DNA of 64,000 nucleotides, taken from the NCBI GenBank assembly GCA_020002185.1, contig CM034537.1, forward strand, positions 7,302,448 to 7,366,447, written 5' to 3'. Below are positions 1 to 10,556 of the stretch, in pieces; position 1 is the first letter of the stretch; the number at the start of each line of letters is the position of its first letter. This DNA comes from Paraescarpia echinospica (lineage: Eukaryota > Annelida > Polychaeta > Sabellida > Siboglinidae). Position numbers and translations under genes: made by a program. The notes under the pieces were generated by a model. It saw only the letters and a list, made by a program, of their open reading frames with translations, made no database searches and had not been told where the DNA came from.

Positions 1-7
1 TATAAAA

Positions 8-643
8 GTGGTGGTAGGAGACTTTAACGCGAAGTTGGATGGAGACAGAAGAGACATTTATACTACGGTTGGACCTTACGGTTCAGCTGGATATACGAAT
101 GATAACGGTGAACGATTGCACTCGATGAGCAGCGCCAGTGGTATCAGCATTGGCAACACCTTCTTCAAACATAAACACATCCACAAGAAAACCTGGATCT
201 CGCCAGATGGCAATACAACGAATGGGATTGATTACATCTGCATTGGTAGTAAATGGCGTACATCTCTACAGGACGTCCGAACCTATAGAGGGGCAGATGT
301 TGGCTCTGACCTCAACCTTGTGATTGGTAAGATCCGATTGAAGTTAAAGAGATTCAAGACGGTGAAGGCGGTCAGGCCATATGGGACAGATAACTTAAAG
401 AAGACAGACACATCAAAACAATTCTACGAGGAAACTAAGAACAGATTCCAAGCGCTACAACACTCAACCGACTTAGAAGAGCTATTCCTTCAAGCTGTAA
501 AGGAGAGCGCGAATGTAGTGTTAGGAAGGAGAAGAGGGTCCAACAGAGAACAGTGGATTACTGAAGACTCATGGAAACTGATTGATAAAAGGAAGGATGG
601 GAAGATCAGAAGAGATCAAGCAGCTAGAAACCTCCAAAAATAG
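8..643 (+). pseudogene. RTE endonuclease domain, C-terminal half
   Basis: The frame opens upstream of the window, so the GTG at position 8 is only the first in-frame start-like codon and not an initiation site. Residues 1-12 carry the GDFNAK motif of the metal-dependent endonuclease family that nicks target DNA for target-primed reverse transcription. Around residues 60-75 the TWISPDG...GIDYIC block is visible. The final active-site motif, usually SDH in this family, reads SDL near residue 101, so the catalytic histidine appears to be lost. The rest is the basic linker towards the RT. It ends at a TAG at 641-643. Confidence 0.7.
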
Positions 644-711
644 AGATCATAAGATGAGGAATACAGTAAACTGGACAAGGAAGTAAAAAAAAGAGCTGTT
701 GGACAGATAAG

Positions 712-1480
712 ATGAAATGGTTAGAAGAGAAAGGCAAAGGAGCGCAAACAGCAGCAGAACGGAATGACTCAAAAACGCTGTTTAGGACTGTGAGAGAACT
801 AACTAGCGCAAATAGCAATTCCAACATACCAATAAAAGACAAAGATGGCATAGTGCTTCTAACAAGCGAGGAACAAGGCACGAGGTGGATCGAACACTTC
901 CGAGAAATACTAAATCAATCAACACCTACCACACTCTTCAACTTCGAACAGGAACCAAACACATATGAGCTCGATGTCACCTCCAATAACATCACCAGGG
1001 CAGAAGTTTCCAAAGCCATCGATAGCCTCAAGAACAACAAGGCAGCGGGCCTCGATGACGTATCGGCTGAACTATTGAAACATGGCAAGGACGGGGTTGT
1101 AGACGAGTTAACCTACTTGTTCAATCTGATCTGGTCTGAGGAGGAAGTCCGTGATGACAGGAGACGAGGAGTGATCGTGACGTTACCAAAGAAGGGGTGC
1201 CTGAGTGACTGCAATAACTGACGAGGAATAACATTGATGTCAGTACCTGGAAAGGTGTTCTGCAGTGTGATCCTAAACCGGCTGATGACAGCAGTTGAAC
1301 AACACCTACGGGAGGAACAAGCTGGTTTTCGAAGAGGAAGGTCATGCTGTGAGCAGATCTTCACATTGTGAAACATCATCGAGCAAAGCAGAGAGTTCAG
1401 ATACCTCTTTTAGTTAACTTCACTGACTTTAAGAAGGCTTTCGACAGTGTCCACAGAGATTCGTTATAGCAAATCCAAAT
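712..1480 (+). pseudogene. RTE reverse transcriptase, N-terminal part with nonsense codons and a frameshift
   Basis: Motifs in order are the linker ending SLKNNKAAGLDDVSAELLKH (about 1020-1080), VIVTLPKKG (about 1175-1197), RGITLMSVPGKVF (1222-1260), EEQAGFRRGRSC (1312-1347) and, in another frame, FTDFKKAFDSVHRDS (1420-1465). The TGA at 1219-1221 stands where related proteins have W before RGI. A further TGA near 1368 and a TAG near 1467 follow. The FxDD catalytic block is not present downstream, so the copy is truncated as well as mutated. Confidence 0.75.
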
Positions 1481-2267
1481 CCTGAAGATGAAGTTGGTTA
1501 ATTCACAATTACCACAATTCCAGTTGCCAATGTGAGGACTCATTAAATACTAAGTAAAATAAAAAATGTAATGTCTTTGAAACACCGTATACATAAACAT
1601 AATACTCTTGTCAAATGATGTATCAAATATGAACCCTGTTCATTGCGAACTCATGTCACTAAGCCCGCTCAAACATTTTCATTCGCGTGTCACAAAGCAA
1701 CCAGCCCGTCAGACGTTGCTGAATAAGTTCTTATATTGCTCAGTATCCAGTTGTTTGGACTGCCCAAAGCGCCTTACACTTGACTCCCTGTTCAATCAAA
1801 ACCGTCTCGACTACGCTGTCATTAATGCACGAAGAGAGAGTCCCCCCCAGATTAGACCTTTTTCAACAGCACCACCACCACCCCTACCCCCAGCCCCCGA
1901 CTTCCGATGTCATCAGTCGTGTCAAGGCAGAGGAGAAAATGAAGTCACGGAGAAGCTGAAGTTACGCCGGTGTAAGATAGTAATTCTACCCCCATAGTAT
2001 ATTACCCCCCCCCCCCGATCGCAATACTATAATAGTATCGTCATCTCTCCTGTGGTAATTTGACCCCCATATATCTCAGTCACCGTATGGTGTCGCATTG
2101 CATGTAAGTAGTGTTTTGTATAATAAAACGTAACTTGACTTTAAACTGCTTTAAAAAAGAATTCATGCTTAACTTGCATCGCCTCAATATGTCTCAACCA
2201 ACCAAAGAGTGGGATTACAACTACTATTTTTATGATGCTATGACCCTCTCCCGATGGGATTGATTCA
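1481..2267. other. No recognisable gene; short reading frame and poly-C run
   Basis: One open frame (1608-1997, +) gives about 129 residues with a proline-rich stretch but no recognised domain, and I do not call it a gene. A run of 12 C lies at 2005-2016. Nothing else is interpretable. Confidence 0.5.
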
Positions 2268-2330
2268 CGCCCACACGCACGCATGCACGCACGCACGCAC
2301 GCACACACGCACACACGCACACACACATGT
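2268..2330. repeat. (CACG/CACA)n microsatellite
   Basis: Alternating ACGC and ACAC tetranucleotides with a few substitutions. It lies just upstream of the 5' region of the CR1-like element and may mark its outer boundary. Confidence 0.85.
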
Positions 2331-2479
2331 GTCTCGCTAGGGGAACTTCCGGTGGTGAATTGATTTGAATTTGGTGCAGCAAACTTGCGAAAATATAAGG
2401 ATATTTGATCAAGATAAGTGATATTATTGAGTGTATAGCATACATAACGTAATTATAGATATATATTAAGCAATATTTT

Positions 2480-2914
2480 TGGTAAAAAGTTAGCTAGAGG
2501 GAGTAATCTAGGGTAGATTAAAAGTAGGCGATTTGCGAGCGATAATTGGGGACGTTAATGTAATCGGAACGTTGTTTACAAAGTAGGTCACTGGCGAAGT
2601 TAACGTAACATGAACGACAATAGAATAGCGTTATTTGAGATAATCAATGTAGTTAGATGAGTAATTAAAACCTGAAATAACAACCGTTTAAAGTGTATAT
2701 TGGTATACAGGAAACAGTCTTTGTAAAGACTACCTTGTATCCAAGCCTAACTTGAATACATTGGCATCGACATCGTAACTAGGTAAGGCACGGTGTGTCA
2801 TTGTGTGTTAACAAATATAACTAATTATAACCTAAACAATCTGGTGTAAATTGTACACATAAAAGTCTTTTCAAAGACTATATAAAACTAATTTGAACAC
2901 AAATAAATTCTGAT
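2480..2914 (+). promoter_or_regulatory. Putative 5' UTR / internal promoter region of CR1-like copy 1
   Basis: AT-rich non-coding sequence directly before the first ATG of ORF1 (2915). It contains two short stem-like motifs built on AGTCTTT...AAAGACT (near 2720 and 2865). LINEs of this class normally carry an internal promoter here, but no specific core element can be identified by eye. The second copy lacks all but the last few dozen bases of this region. Confidence 0.35.
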
Positions 2915-4316
2915 ATGGCACCTTGCAAGCGGCAGCTCAGGGCAAAACGACACTTAGTTTGCAACGACTGCCAGAGCTGGATGGATTTTGCGTTGTCTGG
3001 CTGTCCAAAATCATGGGCAGAGACCAAAGATGATGGATTCACCTTTCGGTGTATGGGGTGTTTGAGGGTGGAATGTCTGATGAAGGAGGTGTGTAAGTTG
3101 ACGGATATAGTGAAGGAGATGGAGGTGAGACTCAACATAGAAATAGATGGAGCAGAGAGGGATGACGCAGAGAGAGTTGAGAATTCTACAACACAGAAGG
3201 AGCCGAGTTGTGACACAGAGACTGAAGAAAGGAGACTGAGAGGAGGGAAGGTGACCGGTGTGAAGGAACAAGAAATTAAGAAGACGGAGGGACGGAGGGA
3301 AAGTGTTCGGCAGAGGAAAAGAAAACGGGTCAGTGGGGATAGATCAACAGGTAGTCAGACTGTAGAGAACGAGGGGAGACGCGACAGCGATACAGGTGGT
3401 GAAGAGGTAGATACCACAGAGGCAGTTAGTAAGACTGTGAGACAGAAGACTGATGGAAGAAGACAGAGTGTTCAGCAAAATACAGAAAACATGACAGGCG
3501 TGAAGGTGACAGGGGAAAAAGTGACCGTAATGAAGGAGGTAGCCGGGGAAAAGGGACGGGAGAGGAGAAGAAAATGTGATGGGAGGAAAGATGAAGGGAC
3601 GAAAGGAAGTGAGAGTAAATGTGCTAGAAGAGAAGATGACAGGAGGAAAGGGGACAAGAGAAAACGCGACAGGAAAGAAGGGAATGGAAGAGAATGTGAC
3701 AGGAGAGAAGATGGCAAGAGGAAAAGACAACAACCAGAAATATGCAAACAGGAGGAGCTACTCCGAGGCAGTGATTGATGGGGCTAGGAGAAAAGAGAGA
3801 GTGTTTATGGGCGATTCAAATCTGAGAAAAACAGACAAGACTATATGCGAGGGGAAGGACGTTGTTGTATGTCTACCTGGGGCTAGAATAGAGCATATGA
3901 CTGAAAGGGTAGAGAAGGTATTGGGACTTGGCAAGGGAGGGTCTATACTAGTACACGTTGGGACAAACAATGCAGACAAAGAGGGAACAACTGGGATAGT
4001 TCAGAAGTACAGACATCTAGTAAGGAAGCTAAAGAAGACAAGAGTGGAACAGGTTGTTCTCTCAGGAATTTTGCCAGTAATGGGAGGAAGGGGGGCATCA
4101 TACAGAAACTGTAAGAAGATGGCGATCAACGCACTAGTTGAGCAGATGTGTGAAGAAGAGGGCGTGGGATTAATATATTTATGGGGGTACTTTGTTGGGA
4201 AAGAAAATATGTACATGAGAGATGGCCTCCATCTAAGTGGAAAGGGGGCAGCAGTATTCTCAGAGAATCTGCTGAGATCTGTTGACAGTGGGACAGGTTG
4301 CATCTATTTAAACTAA
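2915..4316 (+). pseudogene. CR1-like ORF1: PHD-like finger, charged repeat region, SGNH esterase (one frameshift)
   Basis: The first frame (2915-3778) starts MAPCKRQLRAK and shows a cysteine cluster: CNDC at residues 15-18, W at 21, C at 28 and CMGC near residues 48-51. This resembles the PHD-like finger of many CR1 ORF1 proteins. A predicted coiled stretch follows, then a long Lys/Glu/Gly/Arg region of repeated GEKVT / GGKMTG-type units. The second frame (3576-4316) continues that region and ends in an SGNH-hydrolase domain: FMGDS (nucleophile block), VHVGTNNAD, and MRDGLHLSGKG supplying Asp and His. In copy 2 the same parts are joined in one frame. Comparison places a 2-base deletion here near 3570. 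ORF1 proteins of this class bind nucleic acid; the esterase's role is unknown. The stop overlaps the first codons of ORF2 by 19 bases. Confidence 0.8.
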
Positions 4317-5068
4317 ATTCGCAGGGGGGACTAGCAGAGAAGCCTGAAACTGGAGGCATAGATAAAGACAGCAAAAATAATTCAGCAAAGAACAGTCTGG
4401 AAAACTGTTCTGAAGCTGGATATAAATGTGTTTGTTTAAATGCAAGGAGTATAGTAAACAAAAGAAATGAACTAAACATTATGGTAGAAGATATTGACCC
4501 TCACATAATAGGTATAACCGAATCATGGGCAACCACCGATGTATCAGATGCCGAATTGGGACTGACAGGATATGTAATGTTTAGGAAAGATAGAATAGGA
4601 AGAAGGGGAGGTGGAGTTATTTTATATATTAAAGAATCTATCCAGGCTTATGAAATAAAATTAGACAGAGAAGCAGATTGCGAAGAAGCTGTTTGGTGTA
4701 ACATAGTTACAGGAAAGTCAACGTTAACGGTTGGATTAGTTTATCGAAGTCCAAACATAAGCATAGAAGAGAATGAAAAAATACAAAACGCTATAAGGGA
4801 AGTGAGCAAACGGGACTGTGTTATTATGGGGGATTTCAACCATGGGCATATAAAATGGAAATCTCTACAGAGTATGGGTAGTGAGGACCACAAGTTTTTA
4901 GTTTTAGTACAAGATAGTTTCCTTTCTCAACATGTGCTAGAACCAACCAGGGGAGAGAATGTGTTAGACATAGTTTTGTCCTCACCGAATGAATTAGTTG
5001 ACAATGTCATGGTATGTGAGCTACTGGGGAATAGTGATCACAACCAGATACATTTTACATCAAAGTAA
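4298..5068 (+). pseudogene. CR1-like ORF2 part 1: apurinic-type endonuclease
   Basis: The frame reads through the LINE endonuclease signature: LNARSIVNKRNEL, IIGITESW (Glu of the active site), RRGGGVILYIK, VGLVYRSPN, CVIMGDFNHGHIKW, LDIVLSS and GNSDHNQIHF (Asp-His). All expected catalytic blocks are present. The frame starts with TTG after a TGA, so the true initiation of ORF2 is unclear; reinitiation after ORF1 or loss of the ATG are possible. It ends at a TAA (5066-5068) because of an indel directly after SDHNQIHF. The reverse transcriptase continues in the next frame from 5053. Confidence 0.85.
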
Positions 5069-7194
5069 AATCAGAAAGGAATAGTAAAAAGCAGTACAGG
5101 AGAAATTTCCACAAAGGAAAATATAAGGACATAAGGAAATATTTAGCAAAGATAGACTGGAATAACACACTGAAGAATAAGACAGCAACAGAATGCTGGA
5201 ATATCTTAAAGAGTGAAATTGAATGCATCATCGTCATATTTGTTCCCTTAAAAAAACACGGGAAACGGTCCAAAAAGAAACACTTATCGAAAGAAGCCAT
5301 TATAAAAATTAAGTATAAAGAAATGATGTGGAAGTCATATAGACGTACTGGAAATGTCGAAGACTACAACATTTATAAAGAAACACTAAACCAAGCTACA
5401 GCTGAAATTAGAAATTCAAAGAGAAGCTATGAACATAAATTAGCTTCTAATATAAAACATGACAGCAAGAGTTTTTATGCATATATTCGAAGCAAACAGA
5501 AAGTTCAGGATAAGGTCGGTCCTCTAGAAGATAGTGCTGGAAATGTAATATCAGAAGGATTCTTAATGGCAGAAGACCTGAATGAGTATTTTAGTTCAGT
5601 GTTTACCAGAGAAGACACTAGTTCACTGCCAGTACCAGAGGCTAAGTTCAAGGGGGCAGAATCAGACTATTTAAGACAGTTAATTGTAACCCCAGAAATG
5701 GTAGCTAAGAAAATCAGGGCTATGAAGGATAATAAATCACCTGGAGTGGATGGTATTCCACCCAAACTACTATTGGAAATTGTAAAACAAATTAGCATAC
5801 CGCTTGCAACAGTTTTCAACTTGTCATTAGAAGAGGGAGTGGTTCCTTTAGAATGGAAAGAAGCAAACATTATACCGTTATTCAAAAAAGGTTCGAGAAA
5901 CAAGTCAGAGAACTATAGACCAGTGAGTTTAACATCAGTGATTTGTAAATTATTAGAAAGACTAATTAAAGATCACATGGTGGATTTTCTTGTTAAACAT
6001 AACTTGATAAACCCATCTCAACATGGGTTTCTAAAAGCGAGGTCATGCTTAACAAATATGTTATGTTTTTTGGAAGATATCACTAAGTGGGTAGATGATG
6101 GATCACCAGTAAATATCATCTACTTAGATTTTCAAAAAGCTTTCGACAAAGTGCCACATCAGAGATTACTGCTTAAACTAAAGGCCCATGGCATAGGAAA
6201 TGGTATAATTAACTGGATAGAAAAATGGCTGATTGACAGAAGACAGCGGGTAGTTGTTGATGGGGAGGCTTCAAACTGGAAATCAGTTTTGAGTGGGGTT
6301 CCACAGGGATCAGTACTGGGACCTATATTATTCTTAATATATATAAACGATTTGGACGATAATATAGCTAGCAAGGTGTTGAAATTTGCAGATGATACAA
6401 AAGTGTTTAGAAGGATTAAAAGTGATGGAGATAGACAGCATTTACAGGATGATCTTGACAGGTTGATCAAATGGTCTGAAAAGTGGCAAATGTTGTTCAA
6501 TTTTGGGAAATGTAAATGTCTTCACACAGGACATGGGAACGAATATGTAGAATATACAATGGGGGGAACTGTACTAAATACTACTGTAAAAGAAAAAGAC
6601 TTAGGGCTGACAATTAGTGCTGACATGAAGGTTTCAGAGCAGTGTGGAATTGCAGCTTCAAAGGGAAATCAAATCCTTGGATTGATTAGGCGAACTATAG
6701 CATATAAAGAAAAAGAACTAATAATACCGCTGTACAAAACAATAGTTAGGCCTCATTTAGAATATTGTATACAAGCGTGGAGGCCATACCGCAAGAAGGA
6801 CATAGATATGCTAGAAAGAGTACAGAGGAGAGCGACTAAAATGATACCAAAACTGAGGGATCTTAGTTATGAAAAACGCCTAAAAGAATGTGGTTTAACA
6901 ACACTAGAGACAAGGAGATTGAGAGGAGATCAGATGGAAGTGTTTAAAATATTGAATAGTTATGAAAATATTGATAGAAATATGTTTTTTTCAGTTAAGA
7001 AAGATAGAAAGACTAGAGGACACGAAGTTACATTAGTAAAGGAACAGTGTAGATTAGACGTAAGAAAGTTTTCATTTTCACAAAGGACTGTGAATGTATG
7101 GAACAGATTATCTGATGATTGTGTGGGTGCTAGTAGTGTGAATATGTTTAAAAATAAAATCGACACATACCTCAGAAGGGCTGGATATATGTAG
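5053..7194 (+). pseudogene. CR1-like ORF2 part 2: reverse transcriptase and C-terminal domain
   Basis: This frame is open from 5053 to the TAG at 7194, about 713 codons, though its first ATG is at 5323. RT blocks in order are NKSPGVDGIPPKLL (about 5732-5773), NIIPLFKKGSRN and [50 protein letters not shown], and KFADDTKVF (about 6388) holding two catalytic aspartates. The thumb and C-terminal region follow, with YKTIVRPHLEYCIQAW and RVQRRATKMI. The domain looks catalytically intact. It would copy the element's RNA at the nicked target. Only the break from the endonuclease frame prevents a full ORF2 of roughly 970 residues. Confidence 0.9.
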
Positions 7195-7282
7195 ATAAAA
7201 GGGTTGGACTCTCGATAAGCCAAAGGGCTTCCTTGTCCACCTGCCATCTAGAGTTAATTCTCTGGATGGCAATCTTGTTAAA

Positions 7283-7515
7283 TGTTCAGTGGTCGTTATA
7301 AAAAGACCTCTCTAAAACGAATAATGATGACCTACACTATGTTTCCTCCGGTGAAGTTGGTTGCACAACAAAGATTGCAGTGATGAACTGTCATTGTACT
7401 AAATAATAATACAGAAAATATAGGGGGTTAAATTGTAGCGTTGGACGTATTGTACAGTGAGAGAATGGCAAGCACAACTTATGTCACAAAATTGGGGGAA
7501 ACAATAGAGCATTTG
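7283..7515. other. No recognisable feature
   Basis: Non-repetitive sequence between the 3' end of the CR1-like element and an old protein fragment. No open frame or repeat is supported. Confidence 0.4.
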
Positions 7516-7797
7516 TTAGCTAATGCCTCGCCCAATTCTTGGTAACGCGGTATTGTATTGTTTTATAGCTACGACACTGGTGTCTAACAAGGTGTCCGGG
7601 TGGACAGTGGTTGGACTGAGTGCATTAGATCCGTCCTCCTGCCACCAACAGAAAGCTGCAGGGCCTAGCACAGGTTGGCGTGCGTCCAAGGCATGAAACC
7701 AGATCGTTACTTGCAGACGGACTCTAGCCACATTTTGTTGGAACGCTTCATTTATGGGTGTCAGGTTGTCCAAAAAACATCCAGTTGGCGACGGCAC
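7516..7797 (-). pseudogene. Fragment of a dispersed invertebrate protein family (possible mobile-element origin)
   Basis: Ninety-three residues on the minus strand include LTPINEAFQQNVARVRLQ, a Trp-rich WFHALDARQPVL stretch and FCWWQEDGS. From memory this pattern resembles the region just before a cysteine-rich tail in a repeated invertebrate protein family often found near transposons, but I cannot name the family and the cysteine-rich tail is not seen here. No neighbouring exon can be joined to it, so it is probably a relic. The first codon is close to the minisatellite and has no support as a start. Confidence 0.3.
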
Positions 7798-7854
7798 ACT
7801 GTCCTGATCTGAACAAACAAGCTAAGCTCATTGCCAATTTGTTTGGTTGTACAG

Positions 7855-8460
7855 TAACTGCACCAAGTGTCAAACAATTCGACTGCACCATGTGTCAAAC
7901 AATTCGACTGCAACATGTGTCAAACAATTCGACTGCACCATGTGTCAAACTATTCAACTGCACAAAGTGTCAAACTATTCGACTGCACCAAGTGTCAAAC
8001 TATTCGACTGCACCAAGCGTCAAACTATTCGACTGCACCAAGTGTCAAACTATTCGACTGCACCAAGTGTCAAACTATTCAACTGCACCAAGTGTCAAAC
8101 TATTCGACTGCACCATGTGTCAAACTATTCGGCTGCACCAAGTGTCAAACTATTCGACTGCACCAAGTGTCAAACTATTCAACTGCACTAAGTGTCAAAC
8201 TATTCGACTGCACCAAGTGTCAAACTATTCGACTGCACCATGTGTCAAACTATTCGACTGCACCAAGTGTCAAACTATTCGACTGCACCAAGTGTCAAAT
8301 TATTCAATTGCACCATGTGTCAAACTATTCGACTGCACCAAGTGTCAAACTATTCGACTGCACCAAGTGTCAAATTATTCAACTGCATCAAGTGTCAAAC
8401 TATTCAACTGCACCAAGTGTCAAACTATTCAACTGCACCAAGTGTCAAACTATTCGATTC
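7855..8460. repeat. 25-bp minisatellite, about 24 units
   Basis: The unit contains CACCAAGTGTCAAACTATTC plus GACTG, repeated with little drift. Variants are AACTG for GACTG, CCATG for CCAAG and CAA for CTA. Because 25 is not a multiple of 3, all three plus-strand frames read the same 25-residue cycle. That explains three overlapping long open frames here; they are not genes. Confidence 0.95.
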
Positions 8461-8921
8461 GTGATGATGCCATTTCTGCACCAAGAACGCTGACCATGAA
8501 TAATGGGTGCTTTTTAGCAGTGACGCTCAAGAGTTGTTCGCATTTAGACGCTGATGTTTGATGATAATAATATGTCTTATTCGTAACTGGTAGCAATATG
8601 TAATTTAAATTACAATGCATAGTTTTAAACAAGATTGCTCATATTCATATTCCAAACATAACATAATGTATCAGTTCTCACGAGGATTAGGCTAACGATC
8701 ACCAATATTCAAATATATATGTGTGGCCCACTGACTTATTCCAAGTAATCTGTTTGGCCATCCATTCAACACATGATATTTACCCTTAAAACACCAATAA
8801 CTCTTGAAATATGGGGTATTTAAAAACAATATAGGTCCAACCCCATGGGGCACAAATTAATCCCTGAACGTTTGGCGCGCGAAGGTCAATCCGTCTAAGA
8901 GGAAAACGTTAAGTTAATTTG
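8461..8921. other. No recognisable feature
   Basis: AT-rich intergenic sequence with no supported gene or repeat. Confidence 0.4.
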
Positions 8922-9026
8922 CATGCATACATACAGTACATACATGCATACATACATACATACATGCATGCATACATACATACATGCATACGTACGTACG
9001 TAAGTACGTACATACATACATACGTT
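8922..9026. repeat. (CATA)n compound microsatellite with CATG and CGTA units
   Basis: Tetranucleotide tract of CATA interrupted by CATG and GTAC units, with imperfect dyad symmetry around the run of CGTA units near 8990-9010. Confidence 0.9.
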
Positions 9027-9281
9027 TCTTCGATCATAATTATATCAATTAATGATGGGCGAAAACATCCAACTACTAGTAATACTGAATAGTGAATGAT
9101 GAACATAGCACATCGAATATAACAACTGCACTCGTCACCTGAATCTTGCATTTGCAAACAAAAACAATGTTATTCATTGTTTGCAGAACTGTACTCCCTC
9201 ATGAATACCAGTTTGCAAATACATGACATTACTTTCTGTCAAGTTACTCATTTGATTACTTTTAATTGGTGTATATAATGT

Positions 9282-10335
9282 CCTTCCATTAAGGAAGAGG
9301 AAGGGAGATGTGCAATACCCAGTGAAATACAGAGGCATCACACTTCTTAGTCACACCATGAAGCTGCTAGAGAGGATCCTGGATGGGATGATGCGAAAGA
9401 GAGTAGAGCAGGCATTGGGTGAAGAACAACAGGGATTCAGAAAGGGCAGAGGGACGACGGATGCGATGTTTGCATTGAGACAACTGGTGGAGAAGAGGTT
9501 GGAGTTGCCAGGGAGAATGGCAGTGGGATTTGTGGACCTGGAGAAGGCCTACGACACAGTCCCAAGAGAGATGGTGTTGGTAACAGTGAGATGGATGGGA
9601 GTGCCAGAAGCAGAAGCCAGGATGGTGGGAGCAATGTATGGAAGAACAACAGGAAGAGTTGTGGCTGGATCTGGGATGTCGGAAGAGTTTACAGTTAGCA
9701 CCGGTTTGAGGCAATGAATGCCCTAAGCCCATTCTTATTTATCATGGTGATGGAAGATCAGCACGAAGGAAAGATTATGTATGCAGACGATCTGGCCATA
9801 GTAGCAGAAAGCAAACTAGAACGACAAGACATGTTGGAGGAATTGAATAGTGTGTTCATGAAACACAGATTGAGAATGAGCCTGGAGAAACAGAAGTGAT
9901 GTGGGTTGGACACCAGAGAGAGGAATTGGACATCATATTGGATGGAAAGGAAATTAAGCAAGTGGACAGCTCTGTGTACCTTGGATGAATGGTTACTGCG
10001 GATGGGCGTTCAGAGGTGGAGGTGCGACATCGAATACAAGCAGAGCGAATACTTGGAGAAAGGTAGGGGGAGTCGTGATGGACAGAAAAATCTCGAAAAA
10101 TCTGAAATTGAAAGTAGGACATAGGATATAGGGAAAAGAGGAAGGCCACAGCTGAGATGGGAGAACTGCGTGAGGAGGGACATGAGAAGATCAGGGGTGG
10201 ATGAAAGATGGAGAGAGGGAGCGATGGACAGAACACGTAGGAAGGAAAAGACACAGCGAGTGGTTCAGCTATACTGTACCTGACCCTCACCCCTGTACAG
10301 CAAGGAACAAGGAGGAGATCAACAAGTTATGAAGT
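9282..10335 (+). pseudogene. Non-LTR reverse transcriptase, decayed with internal deletions
   Basis: Blocks typical of a LINE reverse transcriptase appear in order: KYRGITLLSHTMKLLERIL, GEEQQGFRKGRGTTDAMFAL (about 9418-9480), FVDLEKAYDTVPRE (about 9530-9570), STGLRQ followed by a TGA in place of the usual Gly, ALSPFLFIMVMED, and MYADDLAIVAES (about 9778) with both catalytic aspartates. About 20-30 residues between MVMED and MYADD are missing compared with related proteins. After 9899 the C-terminal part continues in shifted frames to a GKRGRPQLRWENCVRRD-like block near 10130-10180. No endonuclease lies upstream, so the copy is 5' truncated. Clade uncertain. Confidence 0.8.
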
Positions 10336-10556
10336 GAATGTAATAAATAGTATGGAACTATTACTTGTGTCAGTTAAATAACTACTTTATTTTGTTCTCA
10401 TTTAAATCGCTATTATATGAATACCCTTGCAATATAGTCTGTTTGATTAAGGTATTTTATGCTATGCGTTTATGTTATTTATTTATTATGTTATTCGTGT
10501 CTTAAATAATGTTCATTGTCCAAATTGATTGTAATGAATTCCATCGTATTAGTTAA
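10336..10556. other. AT-rich spacer
   Basis: AT-rich sequence between the 3' end of the plus-strand RT relic and the 3' end of the minus-strand L2-like element. No gene is seen. It is repeated at about 16433-16654 after the gap. Confidence 0.5.

Larger units (their letters stand above)
1..1480 (+). mobile_element. RTE-clade non-LTR retrotransposon, decayed, 5' end outside window
   Basis: Two consecutive reading frames give the C-terminal half of an apurinic-type endonuclease followed by the N-terminal half of a reverse transcriptase, in the order expected for ORF2 of an RTE-type LINE. The endonuclease style (GDFNAKL, IHKKTWISPDG, GIDYICIG) is the one found in invertebrate RTE elements often mis-annotated as craniofacial development protein 2-like. 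Homology fades soon after the RT block FTDFKKAFDSVHRDSL near 1410-1470, so the downstream RT palm with its catalytic aspartates is absent. A frame change near the A-run at 685-695 and several nonsense codons show that it is dead. Confidence 0.75.
2340..7282 (+). mobile_element. CR1-like non-LTR retrotransposon, copy 1, nearly full length
   Basis: A 5' untranslated region of a few hundred bases is followed by ORF1 (zinc-finger-like N-terminus, charged repetitive middle, SGNH esterase), ORF2 (endonuclease then reverse transcriptase) and a short 3' region. The 3' limit is set by comparison with the second copy on the minus strand at 11807: both share a tail containing GCCATCTAGAGTTAATT and GGATGGCAATCTTGTTA and then diverge. 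The 5' limit is a guess, because the other copy has a different, shorter 5' part. Only a few frame breaks separate it from an intact element, so it is a young copy, but as assembled it is non-functional. Confidence 0.85.

Noticed and set aside
1608..1997. 129-residue frame with proline run
   Set aside because: No homology recognised and next to a decayed retrotransposon; not supportable as a gene.
3344..3747. Minus-strand frames rich in Ser/Leu/Pro opposite ORF1
   Set aside because: Antisense shadows of the charged repeat region of CR1-like ORF1.
7758..8561. Three overlapping long frames with CQTIRLHQVSNYSTAPSV-type repeats
   Set aside because: A 25-bp repeat reads the same cycle in all three phases; this is minisatellite DNA without gene context.
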